Shown here: piece after piece, positions 1 through 13,500 of the stretch
Numbering within the stretch: position 1 is the stretch's first letter
Layout of the letters: every line of letters starts with the position of its first letter
Assembly (NCBI RefSeq): GCF_028583425.1
Contig: NC_072805.1
Location: forward strand, 13,216,001-13,280,000
Length of the DNA: 64,000 bases
Source of the DNA: Eublepharis macularius
Lineage: Eukaryota > Chordata > Lepidosauria > Squamata > Eublepharidae
Reading direction: 5' to 3'
Position numbers and translations under genes: made by a program
Notes under the pieces: model-generated
Told to the model about the DNA's origin: nothing
Database searches by the model: none
The model's input: the letters and a program-made list of their open reading frames with translations, nothing else

Positions 1-3000
1 ATTTCCACCCACAAAGAGAAGTTGCAAGGGGCTTGTCGCTTACTTGGGAGAAGAAAGAGGAGTATCTAGAGGATACATGAAAAAAGCTAAAAAGGTTCAC
101 TGCACCTGCTCCTGGGAAAAGGGAAGAAAACAGTCAACAAGCTTTTCTGCTGCTGGCTAGCTGTGAGTGGAAGGGGTGGCTTTGTTTGCCAGCCATCTGA
201 GGGGTGCCTTAATTATTGTTAATGAGAGTTTCAGCACTGTTAAGCTGTCTTTTTCATTACAAAATTAGAGCAGATAAAACTGATAGAGTAGATTTTGTGT
301 TTTACCTGCTGAGTGGCACTCCTCATTTGCATTAACAAATACATGATCATAGGTGGAAGTTTGTCAGTGCTGATCTAGGAAAAAAGTGTGCTCTTGGATG
401 TTAGCCTTCATCATGGCATGAAAAGAGCCTTTGAATTAAAACAACAGAGAAACCACAGAAAAGGAAAGAGCTCGCACCACCACAGAGTGCAAAAAAAGTG
501 GAAACCGCAGTACAGGTAGATGGGATGGGATGGGGTGTGATATTAAAAAATCCAGTGCTTATACAAATAAAATAAATTTGGTATCGTTTAGTATGTACCA
601 GCTAGTCACAGATGTCTCTCTAAGGTATGAAGAACGATACGTTAATAACAGTAACAATTTATAAAATGCATTGCTTAGAATGCTTGTGAGAATTACTTCA
701 CAGTGTCACAGAAGGCTGTAAGACGTATCTGGCACCTTCCCTGCTTGTGGGTTTTCTCCTGGGCTTCTTCAATATTCTGGATTGGAGCACACGTCTCCAG
801 AAGGCTGAATGCTCACTATTTATGCCTACTGGAACCTTTTCTCCTACATTGCCCTCGTGATGGTGAGCAGACTCAACTGAGGCGTATCCACCATGGAAAC
901 GTGGCACTGGTCACTTGGGGCATATGGTGGAGTGCCTCCAGCTTATCACCAGGCGTTTAGGCACCTGCTGAATCCATTTAGACCCAAATCTCACCAGAGA
1001 CAGTTGCTTCAGGGCTTGGCAGGCAAGGGATAGCCTAGCCATAGTGGCATCATGTGGGGTCCACAGAGCCCTTGGACATTCTTCTAAAGAGTCCTTCTCT
1101 TCCCCTACTCTATGACTGTGGCGTTTTGTTCCTTTTGTGAGACCTGAGGTGTGTAACACCTGTAATGGCACCTCACTATAAAGCTCTGAAATGGCCTGTA
1201 TTATGATGCCTCCCTTATTTTCCCCGAAAGGATTTTGCTGCCACCCAAGGCTCTTGCCTTATTTCTCTCTCAGTTTAACTTGTAATATAGGAAGGCTTTG
1301 TTATATTTGGTCAACGCATGTGAGGTAAAAAGGGATCCTTTCTTCTAGATAAAACTTTACTTAAACAGAAATAAATGTTGTTGATCATTGCAAAATAGTT
1401 TCAGAGTAATTCATAAGTCTAATGGTTTCAAAATAGTTCATAAGTGTAATGGTGTCAAGATAGGTACAGATCTTCAAACATTTCTAAACGGACTCAGTCA
1501 CAAAGACTTATCTCCCCCCAGTTGCCACTTAGGCTAATGTTACCAACAAAGAAAAGAACACACAGACCTCCCTCAGGTTACAGCTCCCTCTTCCCCCCAG
1601 AACAACTCTGATTAACATAAGAACAACTCACTGAGCTCCTTCCCTCAGAACAATTCTCTAAAAACTTGCATCTCACTCCACCCCCTTCAGCAGTGCTACT
1701 ATCCAGTCATAGCATGCTTTACTCACCCATCGAGTCCCCCTCCTTTGTTATGTAGAGGACTGCATTTTAACCCCTGTAAATGTATTCAAAACCACACCTT
1801 AATGAGCAGAAATGAACTATTTACATGGCAAAATATAACAGTGATCTATAAGGCCACAGTGACACCTACAAGCCGTTGAGGGTATGTCTTCCCTGCTTCA
1901 ATATTTCCAGGTGTGCACAGGGAAAGAATAGCTCCACTTGGGCAGAATTAGAAGGGCCTATAATTTTGGCTGGCCTCGTTCCTAGGCACAGACAGCCCCT
2001 GAGAAAGTAGGAAGGATAGGAGACTGGGCAGTTCAGGCATCAGGCCCATCCCAGTTTCATGTGGTTCCAGAATTCAGTGCGTTCAAGACACGCAGGCCTA
2101 GGGCACTGACCAAGCAGCCACAGGCCAAGCATCCTGAAGTATGTCACCGCAGGAAAAAAGTCAAAAGGTATACAACAGCAAGTGGCTTTCCAGAGTAGAG
2201 CTCAGGAAGTCAAACTGATTCCTTTTGTCCTTAGCCCACCTGTGTCCTAACCTTTTCTGGAGAACAGGAATTAATGGTAAAGAAATTCCCAGAGGATTTC
2301 TCTTTTTCCATCCCAGTAGTTTCTGGAGCTTCTCAAAAGCTCTTTTGCACTCCGCACCCTCTAATCCAGTGAAGCCGGGTGCAATTTAAGATTGTTTCTA
2401 AATGCAGACTTGGTGCTTTTCCAGCATGCCCTAAAAAAAGTGCTCTTATTTCCCATTCCTTCCCTTCGTTAGCTTTTTGTGCCAATCATCAAGCCCATTG
2501 GGGAAGAGTCCTGGGACCCTGAAAGCTTACTCGTTATTGCATGTCGTCTGGGTTGGTCTGAGTAAAGAGGAATTGTTCTGTTGTTAGAGAATTTGTGTGT
2601 CTGTGAACCATCCTACAACCTATCAGAATCAACAAATGGGTGTCAGTATAGATGTTATAAAATTTCTGCCAGAACCTTTCTGTGTTGATAGAATCAAGAA
2701 TATCTCTGAAGATTTCATAAAAGCTGGCAACAACTTGTTTTTTGAGGAATTAAATAAACAGTGATCTAATATTGAATACAAAAGTGCCAAGCCGGATGGT
2801 TCTTTAGCAGTGGTGTTATTCACCATAGTTTCATCGTAACCAGGAGGTGGTTTGCGTATTGTTTTACTACGAGTGGTCTGCCTGCTCGTTTTAGGTCCCC
2901 TTTCTTGAACTTTGGGTTTTAGGCTCCCAGATGGAATGCAGCCAGTTTGTGTTTGTTGAATCACTAAACTGATAACTGGGCTTCATTCCTAGATGTTAAG

Positions 3001-3316
3001 CCTATTAAACCTCTGTTGGTATGAAATTTTGCAGTTTTGAGGAAGCTGTTGGATCTTACTGTAGAATAGGTCAAGGTCACAAAACACGGAGTTTATCTCC
3101 TGATGCTCTTGTGCTCCAGTGGCCCTGGGAATTAGTACACATAGGATTCCAGTTGTATATCAAATAGGGGAGCCTCTTTCTCAATTATGTTTTTACCTAT
3201 AACAAATTTTGGCCTACATTTCTCTAAAATTTACTAAACAGTAAACCAGAATGTTATTTGGAATAGTGCCAGAGTGCCCGATGTAACTGGGAATATGCAT
3301 CATATATTCTGATATA

Positions 3317-3342
3317 TGTCAGAGTAGTCATCTACTCTGACA
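3317..3342. repeat. Perfect hairpin, 11-bp stem with 4-base loop
   Basis: TGTCAGAGTAG (3317-3327) and CTACTCTGACA (3332-3342) are exact reverse complements around the loop TCAT. Partial copies of the arm (ACTCT, CTGACACTCT) continue to about 3370, so this is probably a small local duplication. Confidence 0.7.
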
Positions 3343-3477
3343 CTCTACTACTGACACTCTGACTACTACTAACATGGCTAACTCCTCTGCATCTACTTTT
3401 AGTAGATGACGCCGTTTTTCCAGTCTCGAACAAGCTTTTATCTTCTCCATGGTGTTGGTTCTATTCCTCTGTCTTTA

Positions 3478-3716
3478 TTTACTTACTTTATTTATGCCCC
3501 ACCTTTCTTCTCAACGGAGACCCAAAGCTGCTTAAATCATTTCCCCCTCCTCTACTTTATCCACACAACAACAGGCTGCTCTGAGGTAGATAGGCGGACA
3601 GTGTGTGACTGGTCCAAGGTCACCCAGCAAGCTTCCGTGAGAGAGCCAGAATTCAAATCCAGGTCTTCCGCATCCTAGTCCAGCACTCTAACCACTAAGC
3701 CGCACTGGCTTGAGCT
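3478..3716 (-). mobile_element. tRNA-headed SINE
   Basis: Read on the minus strand, the 5' head AGCCAGTGCGGCTTAGTGGT is followed by a tRNA-like B box (the + strand shows CCAGAATTCAAATCCAGG), the phrase GGTGACCTTGGACCAGTCAC and an AAATAAAGTAAG tail. Squamate and other amniote genomes carry many such SINEs. Confidence 0.75.
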
Positions 3717-4457
3717 GATGTGTCTGTCACACCCAAGCTTTTGGGAAGGGACCGAAGAATCAACTTTTCTTACGGTTTTGAAAGAAAGATAAGACCAGAT
3801 CTTACTCTTTTTTTAACGTGAATAAACTTTCTGTTTTCCCTCTGCCTCAGAACACCTTCCGTTTTAAACAACTCAGGAACAAGCCCGATTAAGCGCAGTA
3901 GGGGTGTTCTGTAGATGGGCTGTAGGACTAGAAAACCTCCTTAATTTAGCGCTGTTGGTATCTCACAGCACACCCACTACGATTCTCACCTGAGTAGCAG
4001 TTGATTTTTAGCACAACTTTTTCCTTGCATTTAGGAATTGGGTTTTCTTTCTTTTGTACTTAAAAACTGCAATTGAGAGTCTACACAAGACATCTTAACA
4101 TGGGGACGATCAAGTCACTTACTTTCTGTGTGGTCTTATATTCAAGTGTACTCTTATCTCCCTAGCAGTGCATATGTACCCACAATGGGAGAAAAGGGTG
4201 GTCCAAATGGAATACTGGAAGTTGTAGTTTCCTGAGGATACTGGGGGGGGGGACACCCCTCTCACTTATCGATCTGTACCCCTTGGGGTGAATCCACAAT
4301 ACACAGATCTCGTTCTAAAGGTCATTTTGAGATACAGCATGGATTTGGGAGAAATTGGTTATTTGGGAGGAGTCAGTCGGGGTAAAAAGGGACAAGAGAG
4401 AGGCTATGCATCCATGAAAGACTGTTCGACCGTGCTACGTCTCTCATGTCACCTTAG

Positions 4458-4532
4458 AATACAAACGAGCCCGTCACGAGATAAAGAAGAAATCCTCTGA
4501 CACACTGAAGCTGCAGAAGAAAGCCCGCAAAG
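4458..4532 (+). CDS. MTSS2: MTSS2 exon: I-BAR helix segment
   Basis: The acceptor CTTAG precedes 4458 and the donor GTAAGA follows 4532. The exon begins with two bases that complete a Glu codon and reads YKRARHEIKKKSSDTLKLQK then KARK, ending one base into the next Gly codon. This lysine-rich stretch is the basic helix of the I-BAR domain that faces acidic phospholipids. It is the most 5' MTSS2 exon I can find; nothing matching the preceding I-BAR exon is visible in 1-4457. Confidence 0.93.
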
Positions 4533-7500
4533 GTAAGATGGCTTGTACGATCTTTCTAACTAACTTTGTTTGGAGGAGGAAGTATACTTCCATTGTTCTC
4601 AGAAGATCTGACTCTTTGGGGAGAGGAGACTCTCCGGACTGTGAATAGTGCAGCACCAAGGAGCCACCAGTAGAAGGCAATCCCCAGAGAAGGGAAGCAG
4701 ACAAAAATTATCTGCAGATCCCTCTAGCCTCTTGCCCTATGTCAGGAGATACCCCCCTGCTTTTGGTGTGCTTGGAGCAAGGAAACTTCTGGCCTCACAA
4801 GTCTCCATAAGGCAAAGCTGGATTAATCAGTATGTTAAATAAACTTTCATTTAGGGTCTTGGTCAGGTGGAGGAGGCCAAAGTCTGCATGAGTTTCTGTG
4901 ATCATCTGCAGTCCTAAAAATTTCCTCTGGGCTGTTTGCCTGCCTGGTTAAAGACCATTCCCCATGGCTGCAGGTATAATGTAAATCTGTCTAAGAGCAG
5001 GAAAAGCATCGAACTTGTTTAAAAACAAGTTTCTAGCTAGAGGTAATAGTGTGGGAGCAGTGCCCACTGAAAATCCCAGAAGCCAAGGAGGAGACTGAAT
5101 AATAGACCCTTGATAATAAGGATCCCAGGATTCAACTTTTTTAATGCTGAATTTGTGTATTTATACAGGAAAGACTAGGTGCCTATAGATTCCATAGAGG
5201 GTTGTCTGCCTTTGTCTGGGAGGCAGAGTGACTGCTGTCTCCGTAGACCATGTAAATGACTTCCTAGCGGTCATTTTTTAATGGTGGTCCATGTAAGTCC
5301 TGTTGTTGTGGATGCTGTGCTTGGTTGGTCTTTGATGCCTTTGTCTTCCTATGTTCATAGCCACGAAATGGGACAATCCAGGTCATTCTTTTCTGCAGTG
5401 GAAATGCAAAATGCTACTTAGTGTACTGGGCACTAACAGTGGAAGGAGGGTGGCTTGTAAGCCAGAGACCAGCCCCAGTGCCCTCTCTGACGGGGAAGAG
5501 ATTTCAAGCACTGGTTTTGGGGGGGGGAAGGAGGGGGGGTTGCATAAGGAAAGGGAGCATTCCTAAGAAACAAATTCCTTGAGGAGCTTCTCACTGCTGT
5601 GTAATACCAACTTCACTGGTCCCACAGCAACCCCTCCAAGGCCAACCAGACGTGAGAAGGGATACATCTGGTTATGTTTAGTAAAATGTCGTGTTATTTT
5701 GCATTCAGAAGTTCCCGCCTCATTGATTGACTTCATCCACTGCCACTTGCAAGGCACAGAAACTGAGTGCAAGGACGGCGTGTCCTTGGCGAGGGGACAT
5801 CGGTTGGCTGCCCATGCCCATACTTCTCCGCTTGGCTCTGAGATGGTTGTGGTTTCCTGTCCTGGAGATCCTTCCCCCTTGGCTAGCTCCTGCCCGTATC
5901 TGCCTAGCAAGGGACAATGGGGTTTCCCAGCTCGCTCTTTTTTGCCTTATGCTTGGCCTAAGCGGAGAGGAAGAAAGGAGGGGTGACCTTTACTTGGTGG
6001 GTGGGGTTGTGGCTCCCAATTTGGAGTGAGACAATGACTTTCTCTACATCAGCCTTTCACACATTCTTCTTTCTCTCTCTGCCTCTTTCTGTTCTCCCCT
6101 CCTTTCCACATCCTTCCTGTAGAACTTCTTGGTAAGTCAGACATTGCCAACCCAGCTTTATCAAGCCTCCCTGTCCACCCTTTCATAGCCTTTTGCTTAA
6201 CTTATCTGTAAATCTAGGTTGGGCTTGAAATGAAACCAATATCTGAGCAGCAAGTAAGATGCTGGGGGGGGGGGCGGGGGGGTCATCACTTTGAAACTGG
6301 ATCAAGGGCTGCAGACTGGGTGGAGTCACTCTCTGCTCTCAGCCCCAGCGCTCTTGAAGATCCTCTTGAAGATCACAGTGCACCAACTTAACACAAGACT
6401 GTGTTGCAGATGGGACACATGTTGGGAAAGCAAACGGCAAACATTTCTGCAGGGTTTCGGAGTGCTTCCTATTCCCTCAATAGCCTTGACAACAACCCGA
6501 TCATCACAGGTGGGGAACTAAATCCAAGAGAGAGTGCCCTAACTTAAGACAACCTGTTGAGTTAACATCTGAAATTTGAGTAATGGTTGGTCAAGCTACT
6601 TCCTTTCTGGCATTTTGGCAAGCAAGCCTAGTGTGCACTGCTCTGCCCTCCTACCCCACGCACACATGTCCTGCCCAGCCTGATCACCATGGTAAACTAG
6701 GCCAAGGGTGCCAAAAGTCCCGGAGTGCTTGCCTCAAATGTCCTTGCCTCAAATGTCCTGCCCAGCCTGATCACCATGGTAAACTAGGCCAAGGGTGCCA
6801 AAAGTCCCGGAGTGCTTGCCTCAAATGTATTCTCTTTTGGAGAGTGTGCACCTCTGTCTCTACTTCTGGACGGATCTCCACTTGCCACAGTTGCAAAAGG
6901 AGAGGCAATAAAGAAGTGGTGGAAGTTATCAGATTGTGGGAGGGGCCTTGGTTGAGTAGTGGAGTATCTGTTCTGCAGTGAGAAGGTCCCAGGCTCTGTC
7001 CCTGGCATCTCCAGCTAAAAGGATCAGGTGGAGTGTTATGGGAAAGACCTTCACCTGAGACCCTGGAGAACCAGGTGACAGAGCGGACAAGAGACTAACA
7101 GTCGAGAGACTAACAGTCTGTCTCAGCGGACGGCCACTCCACGTGTGTGTGTGTGTGTGTGTGTACGGTTTTCTCCTGCCCTTCCTCCAATGGACTCAGC
7201 GTGGCCTATATAATCTAGTCCATTTTGCCCTCTCACCAGTCCTGCAAGCTAGATGAATCTGGGGGTGTGCTCCATAGCTTGATGGCAGAAAGGCCACAGT
7301 CTGCTCCGTTTTACTGGGCTGCCTCAACCACTACCTCACACGGGCTGCCATTAAAATTGTAAATGAGGGGGGAAAGCTGCTTGATCATCTTGGCTAATTA
7401 ACATGGTATTGTTTATGCTGTCCTTTATGCAAGAAGACCACGGGCGGAGGAGCGGAAAAAAGATCCTTCCACCCGTGTGGGATTATTATTGGCAGGCAGC

Positions 7501-10500
7501 CCAAACACAGAGTAATCCTCCCGCATTTACTCAAAAGGAAGATGACCCCAAATGTAAGACGACCCCCTCCCCAAATGTTCTACCCCAAAAGATTTTTAAT
7601 ATTGAACATAACTGGTAACTTGTACACAAATTTAAGACAACCCCATCTCTTTTATGGCATCTCTGCAGGGAAAAAAACCAAGTCTTGCATTTGAGTAAAT
7701 ACAGCAAATCCTTTAAAGTTTGGATTAAGACTGCCTGTGGAGGCTTAAGTTGGCCTCCTTCTGTTCCCCCCTTTCTCTGAAATTATTGCAGTATCATCTC
7801 CCTGATTTCTTTTTTTTTAAAAAAATTATTCAATATGAAGAACAACAATGAACATTAACCAACAAATACATAAAGTAACAATGTAGATATATAATAAGAT
7901 AGCTTACATATATGTCTAAACAATTAAATACTGTAGTCTATAATATTCACAACAAACAGCAATCCATAGAATACAAATAACAGTCAAATAACTTGTGGAT
8001 CTAAACTTTTAGAATATTTTGATACAAACGGTTTGGAGGATGTACTTCTGTCTTATCAATAAAGTCTAAGAAAGGCCACCATTTTTCATAAAAATGAGAT
8101 GAGGATGAAATATTGGTTTGCTGATACAAAGTATCTGTTATTTTACCTATAATAAGCTGATCCCACCGTCTAGAAAGCCAGTGATCCAATGAGGGCCGTG
8201 ATTGTTTTTTCCAGAAGGAGGCTATTGATGGTTTTGCTATAGTGAATCTCTCTCTGATTTCGAAGAGATGCACCCAGATGGCCCTCTGGCTGTTGGATGG
8301 GGCTGCCGCCGTTTTGAAGGCACGCTCCTCCAGCCAGTTAATTTTTCTTGCAAGTTTATATTCAGACCCTGCTATGAGCTCAGGGTGGTGGGCATGGTAC
8401 GAACACTTGAAAGCTCGTGGATTGCGGTAGGGTTTCATTTCAGGCCTTACCTACCCCATCACCAACCCCCCATCCCCCATCTCTTTCTGTGACTCTCCTG
8501 TACCTCTCCAGGATGACTACGGAGCAGATGCTGAGATCCACCTTCCCCAAGGCTCACACCCCCGCTAGTGAATGCAGAATTCTGAGCTGAGGGGTCCTCT
8601 TTGGAGTAAGGTTGGGCCTCCTTTCCCTAGCCGGGGCCGTTCATCTGTCACAAGGATTTTAGTCTGGTCAGTTGCTGCTTATTTTTGCAATTCCCTTTTT
8701 GAAGGTTTGCTGATTCCGAGCAGATCAGCAGGATCTCAGCAGGATCTCCCCATAATCCTGGCCCCCACTCTCTCAGCTGCTTGGCTTCCCCCTCCTTTAC
8801 TTCCCTATTTACAACGCCATCACTTTTTCCAGCCATCACTTTTCTTTCCCATGCTGGAGATTTCACTCACCTGGCTGCTCGGTCATCTTGCTATACTGTC
8901 TTTGCATGTGGCATTATGGTGGTGGTGGTTGCGGTGGGGGGACGTTTGTCTGAATGCCAGCAGTGCCCACCCTTGGCTTCCTGACATGGTTGCGCAAAAA
9001 GTGATCCCCAGTGCTGGAGCATAGATCTCTGTATCCGTCAGAGCACTGGATTGCACCTGGCACCTGCATTTTTGTTGTCTGTGAGCCATTTATGGTTGCT
9101 AGCATGGGGGAGTCCAGGAGGAGCCCTGGTCCTAAGGGTGCTCTTTGACTTGTGTAATTTGGCAGAACTTTTGGATTGTGTGTATGTGAGCATGTGTGTA
9201 AACATGTACATGTACAGTTTTCTGATTGCCCCTGGATTCCTGATCTTACATTACTTAGAATAAATTCCGTGCCCTTCCAAGCAATTGAGTCACCTAATGC
9301 TCTGCCCCATCACTCTCCCCCCGTCCCCCGGCTCGTCTTGCAACAAAAAGTGCAAAACCCTCTTTTGAACTAAATTCCACGCTGGGTATAACTCTAAGGG
9401 TTGTACCTGGAATGAATCTAGACTTTGTGTTTTTTTTTATTATGATGTCACAAATGGGATTAGATGTTGGAAGATGAGGTAGATTCCAGCTATTACAGGT
9501 TTGTGGACATTCAGGGAGTGGGGAATAAGAGACCAGCTATGACCGGGTTGTCGAGCAGGGTTGCCCTAGCTCTTGCCGCTAGCTGCTCTGAAAGAAACTG
9601 ATCTAAGGCTGCATTTACCTGGGTAAACTGGACTCTTCTTGCTGCATGAGAACAGAGGGTGGGAGAATGAAATGGTGGCGGGGGAGGGGGGGGGGATGAA
9701 GCAAAGAAAAGGGCTAACCTATATAGAGATGTCCCCATCTATCATGGGCCATTTTGCACCATCCAGAGTGGTGGTGTAAACTCTGATTGCCATATGAACT
9801 TTTAAGGGCCTGGTTGATCACAATAACATGTCTCAGTGTAGGCTTCTTTGCTCTGTGAACACAGTGTTTTGCTTATTTTGGGGGGGATCTTGAATCCTGC
9901 TATGATATGGTTGGCTTCAAGCAAATTTTTAATGTAACAATTGCACCCCACCACCCGGAACAGAGGTCACCATGGTTTTGTGAGGGTGGCCGCAGAGTTC
10001 TCTAGATTTTCTAATAGAGGAAATTCTACTTCAGGCCTTTCTTCTGTAATGATTGCACTTGGTTTCTCAATTCATTTCAGATCTGAGAAAACACAAATGA
10101 CAACAGGGAAAACAATAAAAATGTAGGAACACGTCTTTGCTTTTTGGCTGGGGCATTTCTTTCCCTCTTCCACCCACCCTCGAGAAGATATCTTTATTCT
10201 CCCTAATGTTCTCCATGACCAGCAGGGCTTTTTTTCAGCTGGAACGGGGCAGAACGGAGTTCCGTCACCTCTTGAAAATGGTCACATGGCTGGTGGCCCC
10301 GCCCCCCGATCTCCAGAGAGGAGCTTAGATTGCCCTCCACGCCAGTGGCGCAGAGGGCAATCTAAACTCCCCTCTGTCTGGAGATCAGGGGGCGGGGCCA
10401 CTGGCCATGTGTCCATTTTTGCTGAGGGCGATTTAAACTTAAAATAAACTCCCTCCTTGTTCCAGCTGACCCAAAGTGATATCATTGTGCGGTCCTGGGA

Positions 10501-13500
10501 GTGGTACCAGGGGTACCTGATACATAATATCTTGGGAGTGGTACATGTGGTACCAGGGGCACCACACTCCCTCCAGGAGTTGCCCGCTGTGCTGGCAACC
10601 CACTGAGTCCCACGACCTCTTTTCCCAGAAAAAAAGCCGTGACCAGCAGTATGTGTGTTTGTTCAAGGAAGAGCTCCCAAAGATCTGTGCCTTTAGGACG
10701 GGGCTTGGGGTTGGTGGGTGAAGAGGGGGTGATATGTTTGTGTCCTCCTTGCTCTTGTAGGGAAGGGGGACCTGCAGCCACAGCTGGACAATGCACTCCA
10801 AGACGTCAGCGATATGTATCTCCTCTTGGAAGAGACAGAAAAACAAGCTGTCCGCAAGGCACTCGTTGAGGAGCGTGGCCGATTCTGCACCTTCATCGCG
10901 TACTTGCAGCCTGTGGTGGTATGTGGCTCCCCCCCTCCACAAAAAAAACTAAGCTGTGCTTTTTTTTTATGTGAGACCCTTTTCTTTTTCTTCCTAGTTG
11001 TACTGCACTGGTTTTCTTTGCAAACCTATAAACAAAGATATCAGTGCAAATGGGGATGTTAATTAATTAATTGGTTAATTTGTAAATTTGAATCTGGCAA
11101 TCTGTCAGCTACAGCTTCCAAGGCAGTTTACCACTGCTAGATAAACCATTTAAAATATTAAAGTATACCTTCCCGCAAAACTGCTATCCATTATAAAACA
11201 GAAATTGGCCAGACAAAAAACCTGCAGAATGATGGAGTGAATAGGAAAATGTTCATTGGTGCCTAAAACCAGAAAGACTAGGTTCCAGGTGAATAGTTCT
11301 GGGAAGTGAGTTCCAGAGGAGAGGTGCCACTGTGGAGAAGGTGCCCTCCCCCTTAGTAGCCACCCGCTGTACTTTCAAGTGAGAGGGGAGGCAGTCAAAG
11401 GAGAGCCCAAGATCTTCACCAAAGGCAGGGCCCATGGGTGGAGATAGTGGTCCTTTAAATATCCTATCTCCAAGCTTTATAGGGTTTTAAATTGTGCTCT
11501 AATATGAATTGGTGTAGCCAGGGATCATTTCGTAGAAAAAGAGCTGCAGGAACTCATTAGCATCATTTATTAGCATATGCCACACCCCTTGGCATCACCA
11601 GAAGTGTGTCATTAGCATAGTTGATTTGATCTGGCCTGAAATGGCCAAGATTCGGCTGGTGCCAGACGGGGGAGTGTTCCCCCACCTGGCATTGGCCCGA
11701 TCAGGCCCTTGGCCCCAATCCAGGCTGAAAGGGGCTCAAAATGGCCATTTTGGCCTGGATCTGGCCCAAAACTGCTAGGATCAGGTTGGTGCCAGGCAGG
11801 GGAGGGGTCCCCTGCCAGGCACCAACCCGATCCTGGCAGTTTTGGCCCTGATCCCAGCCGAAATAAGCCCCAAATGGCCCAAAACTGCCATTTTCGGCCC
11901 AGATCCAGCTGGGACCAGGGCTGAAACAGCCAGGACCAGGTCAGAAATGGCCGCCCAGCACCGACCTGATCTGGGCCGTTTCGGCCCCAAACCCAGTGGA
12001 AATGGCCCCCAAATGGTCAGAAGTGGCTATTTGGGGCCCTTTTGGGCCAGGATCCGGGCTAAAACGGCTGGGACCGGGTCGGTGCCGAGTGGGGGAGGTT
12101 TCCCTCACCCGGCACTGACCCGATCCCTGCTGTTTTGGCCCCGATCCCAGCGGAAATGGGCCCAAAATGGTTGGAAGTGGCCATTTTGGGTCCGGATCAG
12201 GGCCAAAATGGCTGGGATCGGGTCGATGCAGGGCACGGGAGGGTTCCCCTGCCCGGCACTGACCTGATCCGGGCCCTTTCGTCCCCAATCGAGGCCGAAA
12301 CGGCCCCAAATGGCCGAAAGTCAGGTGGGTGGGGCCACCTGACACGTGACCTGTTGGGGGGACTGCCGGAATGGCGTTCCGACACATTCCCCCTCAAAAT
12401 GAGCCCTGGGTGTAGCTCTCTTAATGCAGGCAAGACATGTTTGCAGCGATTTGTGGTGGTCAGCAATCTTGTTGCTTCATTTTGCGCTGATTGAAGCTTT
12501 CCAGCTTTGGTTGAGCACAGTAAGCGCGTTCATGCATGTGTGACATATTTACATAATTATTCCTGCACCCAGAACTCAACGTTGCTTTGGGAAAGGATAT
12601 TCCTTTTGCCTACTTTGTGGCCTGTTCATTATATTGCCAGAGCATCCACTGCTGAGTCAGCAGAGGGCTCAGCTTCTTGGGAACAAGGAAAGCCGAAGCT
12701 GTCAGACCCAGATAAGGGGTAGAAGACCCCCACCCCCCACCCCCAGAAGCCAACTCGGCCCATTCCAAGCTCCAAACATTTGCTCTCATTCATTCCCTGT
12801 ATCCAGTCCCCTCAAGGCCAGTATAGGATGGATTCTTTTGTGCTGCTTTGAGAAATTTTGTATTCTACCCCTCTTCCCAGGTAACTAAGCTGAGCATCAT
12901 AACATAAGCACATCAAACGATCAAGAGTTAATCGTGTTAAATGTTAGTTATTTAAGCATCACACCGTTGTATTCTGCAGTCGTTAACCTGGATTAAATAT
13001 TTCCCATAGTTCCTGGTTAGCTTAGAAACACACATCAAACATGTCTCTGTGTCAGTTGCTCTTTCATTTCCTCCCTTGGGCAGCTGCTGGTGCTGGAAAG
13101 TGCCATCAGGTTGTAGCCGACTTAAACCAACCCCTGCTGGAGTTTTCAAGGAAAGAAGTGAACAGAGGTGGTTTGCCATTGCCTGACTGCGTAGAGTCTT
13201 TGGCAATATTCTGTACATTTATTAATGCACAGGCTGACCCAGCTGTGATCTGACAAAATTTGGCTTGCCTGAGCTATCCTGGCCAGGGCAACTGAAAGAG
13301 AGAAGAAAGGTCTCGCTTGTGGGAATACTGCCCAATGTGAGCTTGTTAAGCTGCCTCTGTGCGTGCCAAGGGTGCTCTTTCCAAGGAAGTGCCACCACTG
13401 AGGCAACTGGCACTAAAGTTTTGGCACCCCTGGCATTTGCTTAGTTCACTTGCGGGCTGTCCTTGGATGCTCATCTGGTTTCATCCCCCCACAGTCCTGA

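Larger units (their letters stand above)
1..4457 (+). other. MTSS2: MTSS2 intron (3' part)
   Basis: No exon of the upstream I-BAR region could be read in any frame. Recognisable contents are a minus-strand SINE (3478-3716) and an 11-bp perfect hairpin (3317-3342). The rest is unremarkable AT-rich intron. Confidence 0.7.
4533..10760 (+). other. MTSS2: MTSS2 intron
   Basis: A 6.2 kb intron. Contents: an 87-bp tandem duplication (6667-6840), a SINE (6935-7075), a GT microsatellite (7143-7164), a minus-strand L1-like fragment (7805-8440) and a fold-back element (10223-10641). G runs occur near 5517 and 6265. No exon or RNA gene is visible in the remainder. Confidence 0.75.
11245..12505 (-). mobile_element. 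L2/CR1-type LINE ORF2 3' fragment, interrupted
   Basis: On the minus strand, 12500-12417 translates as LQSAQNEATRLLTTTNRC then KHVLPALRELH, and 11435-11255 as FSTVAPLLWNSLPRTIHLEP. Both are signatures of the C-terminal part of L2/CR1-like LINE ORF2 (VQNAAARLLT...LHWLPV and APRLWNSLP). The element is interrupted between the two by the hAT-like insertion and is degenerate. Confidence 0.75.

Noticed and set aside
11842-12387. Long open frames on both strands as proline/tryptophan-rich proteins
   Set aside because: They are by-products of a self-complementary GC-rich array inside a hAT-like element.
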